Shown here in pieces: positions 9,197 through 17,124 of a stretch of DNA of 64,000 bases. The DNA comes from Alkalihalobacillus sp. LMS39. Its GTDB lineage: Bacteria > Bacillota > Bacilli > Bacillales > Bacillaceae_F. Each line of letters opens with the position of its first letter. Position 1 is the first letter of the stretch. The translations under genes and the position numbers were made by a program. The notes beneath the pieces were generated by a model. That model searched no databases, was not told where the DNA came from, and saw only the letters and a list, made by a program, of their open reading frames with translations. The stretch is taken from contig NZ_CP093300.1 in assembly GCF_022812285.1 (NCBI RefSeq), positions 806,001-870,000 on the forward strand, in the 5' to 3' direction.

Positions 9197-9807
9197 TTAG
9201 GCTGTGGGTCTTGTAATGGTGTAAACATAATTAACCCTACTTTCATCATCGCGTAACTCCAAAGGCTGACACCGAAAAATAAAAGGAATATCGGAATAAC
9301 ATTCATGAGTAAAAAGTGTCCATATGTGAGTGCGACTAACAATACCGAATAGTATGGATGTGAAAAAGCGAATAAAAGTGAATTTTTATAATAGGACGAT
9401 GAAGTATATTCAAAATGTACAAAAATAGGAAAAATATATATAAAGATAAGTCCGTACACTACTGAAACAATAAGCAGAAAGTAAAACAAGAATAAAGGTA
9501 ATGTATAGTCTGCTAATAAATGCAAACGGAAATTTACGAGTAATAAATACCCGATGCCAACAAAAGGAAAGAAAAGAAGATTTCCTTTCCAAAAGTTCGT
9601 TTTATAATAATGCCAAAATGCTTTGCTTGTTGGTGTGGTGTCCTTCATCAGCCATTGTCTTATAACAGCAAACATACTAATCGTAGCGGGAATGATCCCG
9701 AAAATAATGAACCCAGCCGCAGAAAATATTATCCATAATAAGTTTAGGTAAGCTAAGGACATCAACCATTCACAAAAGCGGTGAAGTGGTTTGTTCATTT
9801 CGTTCAT
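9187..9807 (-). CDS. YesL-like DUF624 membrane protein
   Basis: Membrane protein of 206 residues with five or six hydrophobic helices. The N-terminal segment (RFCEWLMSLAYLNLLWIIFS) and the following glycine-rich helix match DUF624/YesL proteins, which are routinely encoded beside LplB/LplC-type carbohydrate ABC transporters. Its first codon overlaps the end of the FGE gene by four bases, so it is the last gene of the IMPase-FGE-yesL unit. The role is unknown; an accessory function in transport of the sulfatase-cluster substrate is an inference from context. Confidence 0.88.
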   Translation of the reverse strand: MNEMNKPLHRFCEWLMSLAYLNLLWIIFSAAGFIIFGIIPATISMFAVIRQWLMKDTTPTSKAFWHYYKTNFWKGNLLFFPFVGIGYLLLVNFRLHLLADYTLPLFLFYFLLIVSVVYGLIFIYIFPIFVHFEYTSSSYYKNSLLFAFSHPYYSVLLVALTYGHFLLMNVIPIFLLFFGVSLWSYAMMKVGLIMFTPLQDPQPKIE

Positions 9808-10757
9808 GAAAGCATCCTCTTCTCTTTAGACATGACGCAACGAAAGCCAATATTGCTCGCAGAACTGTCGGCTGTATTAGAACTTCTTGCAGCATTGCGG
9901 TACCGATTACAATAAGAAGCGTGACATAAGAAAGAGCCGCCGCGCATTGCTTTTACGTTCAGATAGTCCTCGTGTTGTGAATGAGGATAAAAGGAATTGG
10001 CGCACCACTCCCACACATTTCCGACCATATTGTATAATCCAAATCCATTTGGTGGAAAAGTATGAACGGGAGCCGTGCTTATATAGCCATCCTCATTTGT
10101 ATTTTCATGAGGGAATGTTCCTTGCCAAATGTTACAGCGGTGTTCACCGTTTGGTAAGAGTTCATTGCCCCAAGGATAGCGTGCCGACTGTAAGCCTCCG
10201 CGTGCGGCATATTCCCACTCGGTCTCTGTTGGTAAGCGACAATTAGACCATGAACAATAAGCGATAGCATCATTCCAAGAGATATGTACGACAGGGTGGT
10301 CAAGCCGGGAGTCGATTGTTGAGTCTGGTCCTTCAGGGCATTGCCAACTAGCCCCCTCCACGACCCACCACCACGGTGTTTGTGGTACGATTTCCTTTAC
10401 TTTTTTGGCTGTGCTTTCGGACACAAGAAGGTGAAAGACGAAAGACCATCCGTATTTTTCAGCATCCGTTATATAACCTGTTTTTTGAACGAATGTGTGA
10501 AACTGTTCGTTTGTTACTGTGTAGGGTGAAATATAAAAAGGTTCCACTGTAACCAGTCGTTTTGGTCCTTCTGCATCAGAAGAGTATCCTTCATTTAGGT
10601 CTGCCCCCATGATAAACGTTCCGCCAGATAAGTATTTCATATTTTCATAAGTGTGATAAGAACGGGAGGTAGACTCTTGTTTACATCTTTTTCTTGTTTC
10701 TGATTTACTTTGTTGTCTTTGTGGTGTACAACATGATTTTTTTTGGTTTGTTTGCAT
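9804..10757 (-). CDS. Formylglycine-generating enzyme (sulfatase-activating, SUMF1 type)
   Basis: Protein of 317 residues that should oxidise the cysteine of the sulfatase motif CxPxR to C-alpha-formylglycine, the catalytic residue of sulfatases. The C-terminal segment GGSFLCHASYCNRYRNAAR holds both catalytic cysteines (about C278 and C283) found in bona fide copper-dependent FGEs, followed by the SSASNIGFRC block; many FGE-fold proteins lack these cysteines. Other family blocks are GGTFIMG, LPTETEWEYAARGG and GNVWEWC. The ATG at 10757 has AAGGAG nine bases upstream. No signal peptide, so it acts in the cytoplasm. The N-terminus is unusually basic with a CC pair (QKKSCCTPQRQQ). The matching cysteine-type sulfatase is encoded at 17125-18519. 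Confidence 0.93.
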   Translation of the reverse strand: MQTNQKKSCCTPQRQQSKSETRKRCKQESTSRSYHTYENMKYLSGGTFIMGADLNEGYSSDAEGPKRLVTVEPFYISPYTVTNEQFHTFVQKTGYITDAEKYGWSFVFHLLVSESTAKKVKEIVPQTPWWWVVEGASWQCPEGPDSTIDSRLDHPVVHISWNDAIAYCSWSNCRLPTETEWEYAARGGLQSARYPWGNELLPNGEHRCNIWQGTFPHENTNEDGYISTAPVHTFPPNGFGLYNMVGNVWEWCANSFYPHSQHEDYLNVKAMRGGSFLCHASYCNRYRNAARSSNTADSSASNIGFRCVMSKEKRMLS

Positions 10758-10785
10758 GGGAACGTTCTCCTTTTTATGTGGAAGA

Positions 10786-11589
10786 CTATAAATAGGTAAG
10801 GGCTTCGCTATGAATATATCTGTTTGTTGCCACGATTTCAGCACGGTTTAATAGAGAGTTTGTGTGACCAGAAAAATCACTACATATTCCACCTGCTTCT
10901 TGGACAAGAAGAATTCCTGCTGCTTTATCCCAAGGCTTTAATCCTTTATACCACATGCCATCGATTTTTCCTGAAGCTACATAGGCAAAGTCAAGACATG
11001 CAGAACCAGAGATACGGAGAGAACGGCATGTGCCAATTTGTTTTTCGATACGAGGAAGAATTGTTTTTTTATCGTTCCAGTCTGTATCGGTAAATCCAAA
11101 AGATAGTAAACTATTTTTATAATCAAAGGTAGAAGAACAGCTGATTAAATTATTGTTTAAAAAAGCACCTTGGCCTTTAATAGCCACATAAATATCATTT
11201 ACTATGATGTCATATATAATGCCTATTAAAATATCTTGTCCATATGTCAGTGCTATTGAAATGGAAAAGTGAGGGAAGCCATGAATAAAATTTGTTGTTC
11301 CATCAATAGGGTCAACGATCCATGTGAATTGATTGGAAGAAGGTTCACTGTTTTGTTGAGAAATCGCTTCTTCTGTAATGAACTCGTGCGTTGGAAAATG
11401 TTGTTTGAGGCGAGTCGTAATAAACTGATCAATTTCTTTATCGACACTTGTCACTAAATCTGTTTCGCTCGCTTTCTCGAAAACATTAAATTTATTTTCT
11501 TGTATGCGATATTGAATTAAGTGACTTGCTTTTAAAATGGTAGACTTCGCAACGGATAAATAATAGTCAAGCTCTAGTAAAGTTTGCAT
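10786..11589 (-). CDS. Inositol-monophosphatase-family phosphatase
   Basis: Protein of 267 residues of the Mg2+-dependent IMPase/FBPase superfamily. Metal-site motifs are the VDPIDGTTNF block near residues 92-101 and PWDKAAG near 225; the EE pair near 73 supplies a further ligand. The start at 11589 follows AAGGAGAG by about eight bases; the frame opens earlier, but the extra residues look spurious. It heads an operon with FGE and the YesL-like gene. In this setting it could dephosphorylate a sugar phosphate or a nucleotide such as 3'-phosphoadenosine-5'-phosphate; the sequence does not decide. Confidence 0.88.
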   Translation of the reverse strand: MQTLLELDYYLSVAKSTILKASHLIQYRIQENKFNVFEKASETDLVTSVDKEIDQFITTRLKQHFPTHEFITEEAISQQNSEPSSNQFTWIVDPIDGTTNFIHGFPHFSISIALTYGQDILIGIIYDIIVNDIYVAIKGQGAFLNNNLISCSSTFDYKNSLLSFGFTDTDWNDKKTILPRIEKQIGTCRSLRISGSACLDFAYVASGKIDGMWYKGLKPWDKAAGILLVQEAGGICSDFSGHTNSLLNRAEIVATNRYIHSEALTYL

Positions 11590-11627
11590 CAAAGTTTCTC
11601 TCCTTACGGGTGTTGAAATGTATTTAA

Positions 11628-11640
11628 CCTCTAGACATCT
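11628..11640 (-). promoter_or_regulatory. Putative GntR operator upstream of the IMPase-FGE-yesL operon
   Basis: Minus-strand AGATGTCTAGAGG, 39-51 bases before the IMPase start. It shares 16 of 17 bases (ACCTCTAGACATCTAAT against ACCTCTAGACTTCTAAT on the plus strand) with the site in front of the regulator gene. HutC-subfamily GntR proteins are known to bind GTMTAKAC-like sites. Confidence 0.55.
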
Positions 11641-11827
11641 AATAATTACATGCATTTTATCATTGTTAGAAAAATTTCGTAAGGAGAGAGGAATCGATAA
11701 AAAGTGAAAAATGGATATAAATATTAATAGAATAAAGGTTATAGAGTTGTGTTAAATTTTTGTAAAAGTAATATTACAGAGTATTCACATTAATAGTTTT
11801 CGATAATAATGTAAAAAAAGAATAAAA

Positions 11828-11841
11828 GATGTCTATACAAC
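11828..11841. promoter_or_regulatory. Second GTCTATAC motif in the IMPase upstream region
   Basis: GATGTCTATACAAC agrees with the GTMTAKAC consensus of HutC-type regulators and shares 13 of 14 bases with the site before the ABC transporter. It lies about 240 bases upstream of the IMPase start and next to the regulator's terminator. Confidence 0.45.
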
Positions 11842-11886
11842 AAAAGAGAGTTTAAGGGATATTATTTTCCTAAACTCTCTTTTCGT
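11842..11886 (-). terminator. Terminator of the GntR regulator gene
   Basis: AAAAGAGAGTTTA and TAAACTCTCTTTT (with GGGA/TTCC continuing the stem) form a strong hairpin. On the minus strand it ends in TTTTG shortly after the regulator's stop codon. Confidence 0.8.
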
Positions 11887-11894
11887 ATGGTGAT

Positions 11895-12623
11895 TTATCG
11901 TGTGCGTCTTACTCGGAATTTAAAAATGTCATTTCGTAAATAATCGTAACTAAACATGACGGGACGATTGAGTTCATCATAATGGAGTTGTTTTAATAAC
12001 ATAACGGTCGTTTGAGGGTGAATGAGTAATTTTTGACAATAACGATCGATATGAAGAGGAACTTCTAGCTCAGTATCACTACGCATGAATTTAATATTAC
12101 ATTCCTTTTCAAGAAAAAGAGTTAATGAACCAGTAAGTTCTTTTTGTTCAAATGTGTCACCGACAATACTTTTTGGCATGATATTTAAAGAACAAACGAC
12201 AGGTTCTCCATTGGCCGTTCGAATCCTTTCATGATGAACAACAAGGTCACCTTCTTGAATGGATAAATACTCAGCCCATTCTTTTGTAGCAGGAACAATA
12301 TCAAAAAATTCTTTTTGTTCTCCTTCAATGAGTCCAGCTAATTGGATAAGTTGTCCAATTCTAGTTAGCTTTTCTAAACTGTTTTCTATAAAAGGTAGCG
12401 GCGATGTAATAAATGTACCAACCCCGTGTTTGACATAAACACGACCTTCACTTTCGAGGAGCTTCACTGCTGAGCGAAATGTCTCGCGGCTAACACTAAA
12501 TTTCTTTGCCATTTGAATTTCTGAAGGGAATTTCTCCCCTACTTTCACTTCTCCATTATCAATCATTTTCTCTATTTTTTCTTTAACAAGTTGGTAGCTT
12601 GGTTTTTCTGTTTGCACTTTCAT
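11895..12623 (-). CDS. GntR-family (HutC/FarR subfamily) transcriptional regulator with UTRA domain
   Basis: Protein of 242 residues. Residues 8-75 form the winged helix of GntR regulators (FPSEIQMAKKFSVSRETFRS, then GTFITS), and residues 95-235 match the UTRA effector-binding domain, which usually binds a sugar phosphate or similar metabolite. AGAGGTG precedes the start and overlaps a putative operator, suggesting autorepression. It sits between the IMPase-FGE-yesL operon and the divergent ABC transporter-PHP-sulfatase operon, and related motifs lie before both, so it is probably the local repressor. Confidence 0.9.
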   Translation of the reverse strand: MKVQTEKPSYQLVKEKIEKMIDNGEVKVGEKFPSEIQMAKKFSVSRETFRSAVKLLESEGRVYVKHGVGTFITSPLPFIENSLEKLTRIGQLIQLAGLIEGEQKEFFDIVPATKEWAEYLSIQEGDLVVHHERIRTANGEPVVCSLNIMPKSIVGDTFEQKELTGSLTLFLEKECNIKFMRSDTELEVPLHIDRYCQKLLIHPQTTVMLLKQLHYDELNRPVMFSYDYLRNDIFKFRVRRTR

Positions 12624-12630
12624 TTGAACA

Positions 12631-12643
12631 CCTCTAGACTTCT
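12631..12643 (-). promoter_or_regulatory. Putative GntR operator in front of its own gene
   Basis: Minus-strand AGAAGTCTAGAGG, 8-20 bases upstream of the regulator start and overlapping its Shine-Dalgarno sequence. It nearly duplicates the site at 11628-11640. Confidence 0.5.
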
Positions 12644-12839
12644 AATGTTGAATTGATTATAGCATTTTACAAGTGTGGAAGAAATATTTTTTTGTGAAAT
12701 GATATAGTGTAAAAAGTATTAAAAGGCTCTATATTAGTATTTTCGGAAGGTGAATTAACAAACTTGTAATAAAGTTTATCATTTTTTTACATTGGTTCAA
12801 TATTGTCTTAAAGAATATCTAGTAACATCAGTCACAGTA

Positions 12840-12853
12840 GATGTCTATACATC
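12840..12853. promoter_or_regulatory. Palindromic GntR operator before the ABC transporter operon
   Basis: GATGTCTATACATC is a palindrome with five-base arms and contains GTCTATAC, an exact fit to the HutC-subfamily consensus. It lies 19-32 bases before the first permease start, just upstream of the AAAGGGAGG ribosome site, a position suited to a transcription roadblock. Confidence 0.55.
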
Positions 12854-12871
12854 ATCAAAGGGAGGTCACAG

Positions 12872-13825
12872 ATGCAAAAGGAATCATCACTGAATACGAA
12901 ACAATCTGTAAACATAAGAGAACAGTCAAAGATGAAGTTAGTAAAAAGAAGTATGCCATTATATTTCATGCTTTTACCAGGGATACTCTACTTCCTCATT
13001 TTTAAATACGGTCCGATGTTCGGATTGTCTGTTGCCTTTATGAATTACGACCCGTTTAAAGGTTTTCTTCAAAGTGAATGGGTTGGACTAGCTCATTTTG
13101 AAAGACTATTTCAAGAACGAATGTTTTTAAAGTTGTTGTGGAATACGTTTGTTTTAAGTATTTATGATTTACTATTTTATTTTCCGGCTCCGATTATATT
13201 AGCACTGCTGTTAAATGAGGTCAGAGTTCGCTATTTTCGGACAACGATCCAAACGATTTTGTACACACCACATTTTGTTTCATGGGTCGTTATCGTAGGC
13301 ATTACAGTCATGTTGTTCTCCACTCAGTCTGGTGGAATTAACAATCTATTAGCTGATTTAGGTTGGAATAGAATCGAACTTATGACAGACCCAAATTATT
13401 TTCGTCCTTTGTGGGTCATACATAATATTTGGAATGGCATGGGATGGGATGCGATTGTGTATTTAGCGGCAATGTCTTCTATTAATCCACAATTATATGA
13501 AGCAGCAAAGGTTGATGGGGCTTCAAGAGTTCAAATGATGTGGCATATTACGATACCTTCTATATTATATCTTGTCATCATTATGTTCATTTTAAGGCTG
13601 GCCGGATTTATGGATTTAAGTTTTACACATATTTATTTATTGCAAAACCCTTTGAACCTAAGTGTTTCGGATGTGTTTGATACATATGTGTACCGTGCGG
13701 GAGTCATTGGTGGTCAGTTTAGTTATACAACGGCTGTTGGACTCTTTAAATCAATGGTTGGATTAACGATGGTGATTATCGCAAACCAAATTACGAAAAA
13801 GTTAGGAAAAGAAGGGGTCTACTAA
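12872..13825 (+). CDS. Carbohydrate ABC transporter permease, LplB type
   Basis: Membrane protein of 317 residues with six predicted TM helices and the ABC permease EAA motif (YEAAKVDGASRVQMMWHITI). It resembles LplB/YtePlike permeases that import oligosaccharides. The start follows AAAGGGAGG. It shares the sequence TAATG with the next gene (one-base overlap), so the two permeases are translationally coupled. The operon lacks an ATPase; such systems typically borrow a shared MsmX-like ATPase encoded elsewhere. Confidence 0.92.
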   Translation: MQKESSLNTKQSVNIREQSKMKLVKRSMPLYFMLLPGILYFLIFKYGPMFGLSVAFMNYDPFKGFLQSEWVGLAHFERLFQERMFLKLLWNTFVLSIYDLLFYFPAPIILALLLNEVRVRYFRTTIQTILYTPHFVSWVVIVGITVMLFSTQSGGINNLLADLGWNRIELMTDPNYFRPLWVIHNIWNGMGWDAIVYLAAMSSINPQLYEAAKVDGASRVQMMWHITIPSILYLVIIMFILRLAGFMDLSFTHIYLLQNPLNLSVSDVFDTYVYRAGVIGGQFSYTTAVGLFKSMVGLTMVIIANQITKKLGKEGVY

Positions 13826-14691
13826 TGAAACGATTTAAGCTAACAGAGGACCGCATGTTTGATATCGCCGTATATATCATTTTAACTCTTATTACTTTAG
13901 CTGTTTTGCTCCCTATCTTATATGTGTACGGGAGCTCCATTGCCGAAAGAAGTCAGTTTGTGACACGGGGATTTTTCATTATTCCAAGAGAAATAACCTT
14001 TGATGCGTACATTTATTTAATAAATAATGAAATTTTTGTGAGGTCTTTTAAAAATGCTGTTATTATAACTGTTTTTGGAACGGTAATTAATATGGTTTTT
14101 ACGACGTTAATGGCTTATGCCTTATCGAAAAAATGGCTGCCAGGTCGTTCATTTATCAATTTTTTAGTGCTTTTTTCCATGCTTTTTAGTGGCGGAATGA
14201 TTCCACTGTACTTAATTGTAAATGGTCTTGGTTTGCTCGATAGTTATTGGGCACTTTGGTTAACAAGTGCAATCTCGCCATTTTATTTAATTGTCATGCG
14301 CGGGTTGTTTGGAAATATTCCAAGGGAGCTAGAAGAGGCTGCCAGAATGGATGGATGTGGAGAGTGGCGCTTGTTTTTTACGATTGCATTGCCATTAGCA
14401 AAACCAGCTTTGGCAACCTTTACGATATTTTACATTGTCGCCCACTGGAACTCTTATTTTGACGCCGTTTTATATTTGCACGACCAAAGTCGAATGCCAT
14501 TACAAGTTATGCTGCGACGATTAATTATTCAAGATGAAGATTTATTAGGAAGTGAGACAGCTGATATTTTGTTTAGCCCAGCTGTTCCGATGGCTGCTAT
14601 CGTCATTACGATTACTCCATTGCTCATTATCTTTCCGTTTTTTCAAAAATATTTCAATAAAGGCTTTCTACTAGGATCTGTTAAAGACTAG
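13825..14691 (+). CDS. Carbohydrate ABC transporter permease, LplC/YtcP type
   Basis: Second permease subunit, 288 residues, six TM helices, with the EAA motif in LEEAARMDGCGEWRLFFTIA. The family name is MalG/CUT1-like. It pairs with the preceding LplB-like subunit to form the membrane channel for the solute bound by the lipoprotein encoded next. Confidence 0.92.
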   Translation: MKRFKLTEDRMFDIAVYIILTLITLAVLLPILYVYGSSIAERSQFVTRGFFIIPREITFDAYIYLINNEIFVRSFKNAVIITVFGTVINMVFTTLMAYALSKKWLPGRSFINFLVLFSMLFSGGMIPLYLIVNGLGLLDSYWALWLTSAISPFYLIVMRGLFGNIPRELEEAARMDGCGEWRLFFTIALPLAKPALATFTIFYIVAHWNSYFDAVLYLHDQSRMPLQVMLRRLIIQDEDLLGSETADILFSPAVPMAAIVITITPLLIIFPFFQKYFNKGFLLGSVKD

Positions 14692-14790
14692 TATTCCATG
14701 GAGGGAGAGGGTAAAAAACAAATGATGTAGTGTAGGGTTGTTGATGTTGTGTGTGGAGGAAAAATAAAAAACGTTGTGGAGGGAATTGAA

Positions 14791-16356
14791 ATGAAAAGGT
14801 TTTGTTTTGTAAATATGGTGCTGTTCTTTTTAGTTTTAGCTTTTATAAGTGGCTGTGCTCAACAAGAAGAAGCGAGTAGTGAAAAAACGGAACGAGACAC
14901 AAAAATAGAAAGTGAAGGCAACAACGATAGTTTCGAGCCTTATAATTTTGAGGAGCATTTAACGATTTCAATGTTAACAACAGGTTCTCCTATTCCATAT
15001 GAGGGTAATCCTGTCTTTGAATTAATTGAGGAAAAGTTTAATGTGACATTTGATATTCAATATTATGACCGTGGAGATTTTGAAGAGTATTTAAGTACAT
15101 TAGCAGCAAGCGGAAACTTACCTGATATATGGCGTTTTGGACATAATGATCCACGGATGTTTTCTGATTGGGCAGAAAGAGGCGCTTACTATGATGTAAA
15201 ACCGTTATTACAGTACCATCCTGATTTAGAAGCAGAATACCCAACATGGGCTTGGGAAATTTTAAATCCGCCTGGTCACTATTACGGTGTACCTGAATAC
15301 CGTTTGCAAACGAGAAATATGTTAGCCATTCGTCAAGATTGGTTGGATACTCTCGGATTAGATGTTCCTGATACGATTGACGAGTTTTATGAAGTGGCCC
15401 ATGCATTTACACACCAAGACCCGAATGGAACTGGAAAAAATGATACGATTGGTTTTTCAGCAATGGGTCTTTTTTCAGAAGACGGAACAGCTTGGCGTGG
15501 TGGGGCTTTTGGCTTAGCGCGTGAGTGGAAAGATATCGATGGAGAGCTTGTCCCATATCAAGCACAACTAGATGAATTAACAGAATATATTTCTTTTATG
15601 AGAAAGGCGTACGAAGAAGGAGTACTTGATAAAGACTTCATGCTACATACAGATTGGCGCGATGCCAATGAAAGATTAAGTAATGGCATTGCAGGAATTG
15701 AGTATGTGAATCCAAATAGTGTTCATGAAAAAGAAGCTGTTGATGTAAAAGAACATGATCCAAATGCAGAATTAACATTTTTCCCGCCACCAGCAGGTCC
15801 TGAGGGGAGTCGAACAACACCAACCCGTTCTAGTTTCTTCAAAAAGGTCATCAATGCCAATGTGAGTAAAGAAAAGGCTCATCGTATTCTAGCGATATAT
15901 GAATGGAACATTACAGATGGTTATGAGATTACGCGCCATGGAATAGAAGATATTCATTATACTGTTCATGAAGATGGGACGGTAGAAAAACTAGATGCAT
16001 GGGATGAGCATGAACCAGCCTCGATTGGGACGAATCTGATTCGTGGATGGAATGAACTTCATAGAGCATATTGGTGGTTAGGGGAAGAATTTGAGCAAAA
16101 CCTTGCTGCCCATTATGAAATGAATGAAAAATATTTATGGGAAGATGATAACCCAGCTTTAATTTCGGAAACGAATGTCAAAATCGGTGGTCAATTAGAT
16201 GCTGAATTTGAACAGATGATGACGGAAATCGTAGTCGGACGTAGAGGAATGGAAGATGTCGAGACTGCTGTAAACCGATGGCTGAATGATGGAGGCCAAA
16301 AGATTATCGATGAAATGAACGAATTATATGAAGAATATAAAGCAACACGGTCATAA
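14791..16356 (+). CDS. Extracellular solute-binding lipoprotein, LipO type
   Basis: Protein of 521 residues. The N-terminal lipoprotein signal ends in FISGC, with Cys22 as the lipidated residue. The rest matches family-1 extracellular binding proteins of the long LipO/YtcQ kind (early block TISMLTTGSPIPYEG). The ATG at 14791 has GGAGGG seven bases upstream; the frame is open earlier, but the signal peptide would then be buried. It should present the substrate, plausibly a sulfated saccharide given the neighbours, to the two permeases. Confidence 0.9.
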   Translation: MKRFCFVNMVLFFLVLAFISGCAQQEEASSEKTERDTKIESEGNNDSFEPYNFEEHLTISMLTTGSPIPYEGNPVFELIEEKFNVTFDIQYYDRGDFEEYLSTLAASGNLPDIWRFGHNDPRMFSDWAERGAYYDVKPLLQYHPDLEAEYPTWAWEILNPPGHYYGVPEYRLQTRNMLAIRQDWLDTLGLDVPDTIDEFYEVAHAFTHQDPNGTGKNDTIGFSAMGLFSEDGTAWRGGAFGLAREWKDIDGELVPYQAQLDELTEYISFMRKAYEEGVLDKDFMLHTDWRDANERLSNGIAGIEYVNPNSVHEKEAVDVKEHDPNAELTFFPPPAGPEGSRTTPTRSSFFKKVINANVSKEKAHRILAIYEWNITDGYEITRHGIEDIHYTVHEDGTVEKLDAWDEHEPASIGTNLIRGWNELHRAYWWLGEEFEQNLAAHYEMNEKYLWEDDNPALISETNVKIGGQLDAEFEQMMTEIVVGRRGMEDVETAVNRWLNDGGQKIIDEMNELYEEYKATRS

Positions 16357-16370
16357 GGGGGACTATAGGA

Positions 16371-17123
16371 ATGAACATAGATTTTCACACACATGGAAAA
16401 TTAAGCAAAAAAGCAGAGTTTACGTTGGAGGGGTTTCAAGAGCATATTCAGATGGCAAAAGAGAATCGCTTAGATGCTATTGCATTAACTGAACATTTTA
16501 ACACAACTAATTTTGAAGTTATCTATGACACTCTTGATCAGCATTATCCATATATAGAAGATTATTATTTAGTTGAAGGTGTAAAAGTGTTCCCAGGCAT
16601 TGAAGTCGATATTTCAGAAGTTGGTCATATATTGCTAATAGGAACGAGAGCTGATATTTTAGATATCAATGAGAAGTTGTCTGTACATCGTTTGAAAGAA
16701 AACTTTATTTCTTTTGCTAGTTTACTAGAGCTAGCTGACCAATATGAGCTTTTAAAAATTGGTGCACACCCATTTAGAGAGTCTAAGAAATTAGCTCATC
16801 TTCCTAAAGAACAATTGATGCAGTTAGATGCGCTGGATTTAAATGCTACCGATTTATATCATCAAGGTTTAAAAATGAAAGATGAATTGTTTCAATATGC
16901 TTATTCACTTGAACTTCCTGTTGTTGGTGGAAGTGATACGCATCAATGTCTTCAATTCGGGAGTATTTATAATGAATTTAAAGAAGAAGCCAATACGATT
17001 GCTCAATTAAAGGAAGTGATCGCACGAAAAATATATGACATCGAAATTTCACCTTGTTTACAAGTGAAAGTGCAAGGGGCAAGAATGCTAAAGAAAAAGA
17101 TGAAAGCGGCAATGGCTGTATAA
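16371..17123 (+). CDS. PHP-domain metal-dependent phosphoesterase
   Basis: Protein of 250 residues of the polymerase and histidinol phosphatase (PHP) family. Metal-binding motifs are in order: DFHTHGKLS at the N-terminus, ALTEHF near 42, a Glu in FPGIEVDIS, IGAHPF near 130 and GGSDTH near 190. No signal peptide, so it is cytoplasmic. It lies 14 bases after the binding protein and one base before the sulfatase, so it is part of the same operon. It may remove a phosphate from an intermediate of the same substrate; the true substrate is unknown. Confidence 0.87.
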   Translation: MNIDFHTHGKLSKKAEFTLEGFQEHIQMAKENRLDAIALTEHFNTTNFEVIYDTLDQHYPYIEDYYLVEGVKVFPGIEVDISEVGHILLIGTRADILDINEKLSVHRLKENFISFASLLELADQYELLKIGAHPFRESKKLAHLPKEQLMQLDALDLNATDLYHQGLKMKDELFQYAYSLELPVVGGSDTHQCLQFGSIYNEFKEEANTIAQLKEVIARKIYDIEISPCLQVKVQGARMLKKKMKAAMAV

Positions 17124-17124
17124 A

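Noticed and set aside
15038-15406. 122-residue minus-strand frame inside the LipO-like gene.
   Set aside because: A shadow of a well-supported gene on the opposite strand.
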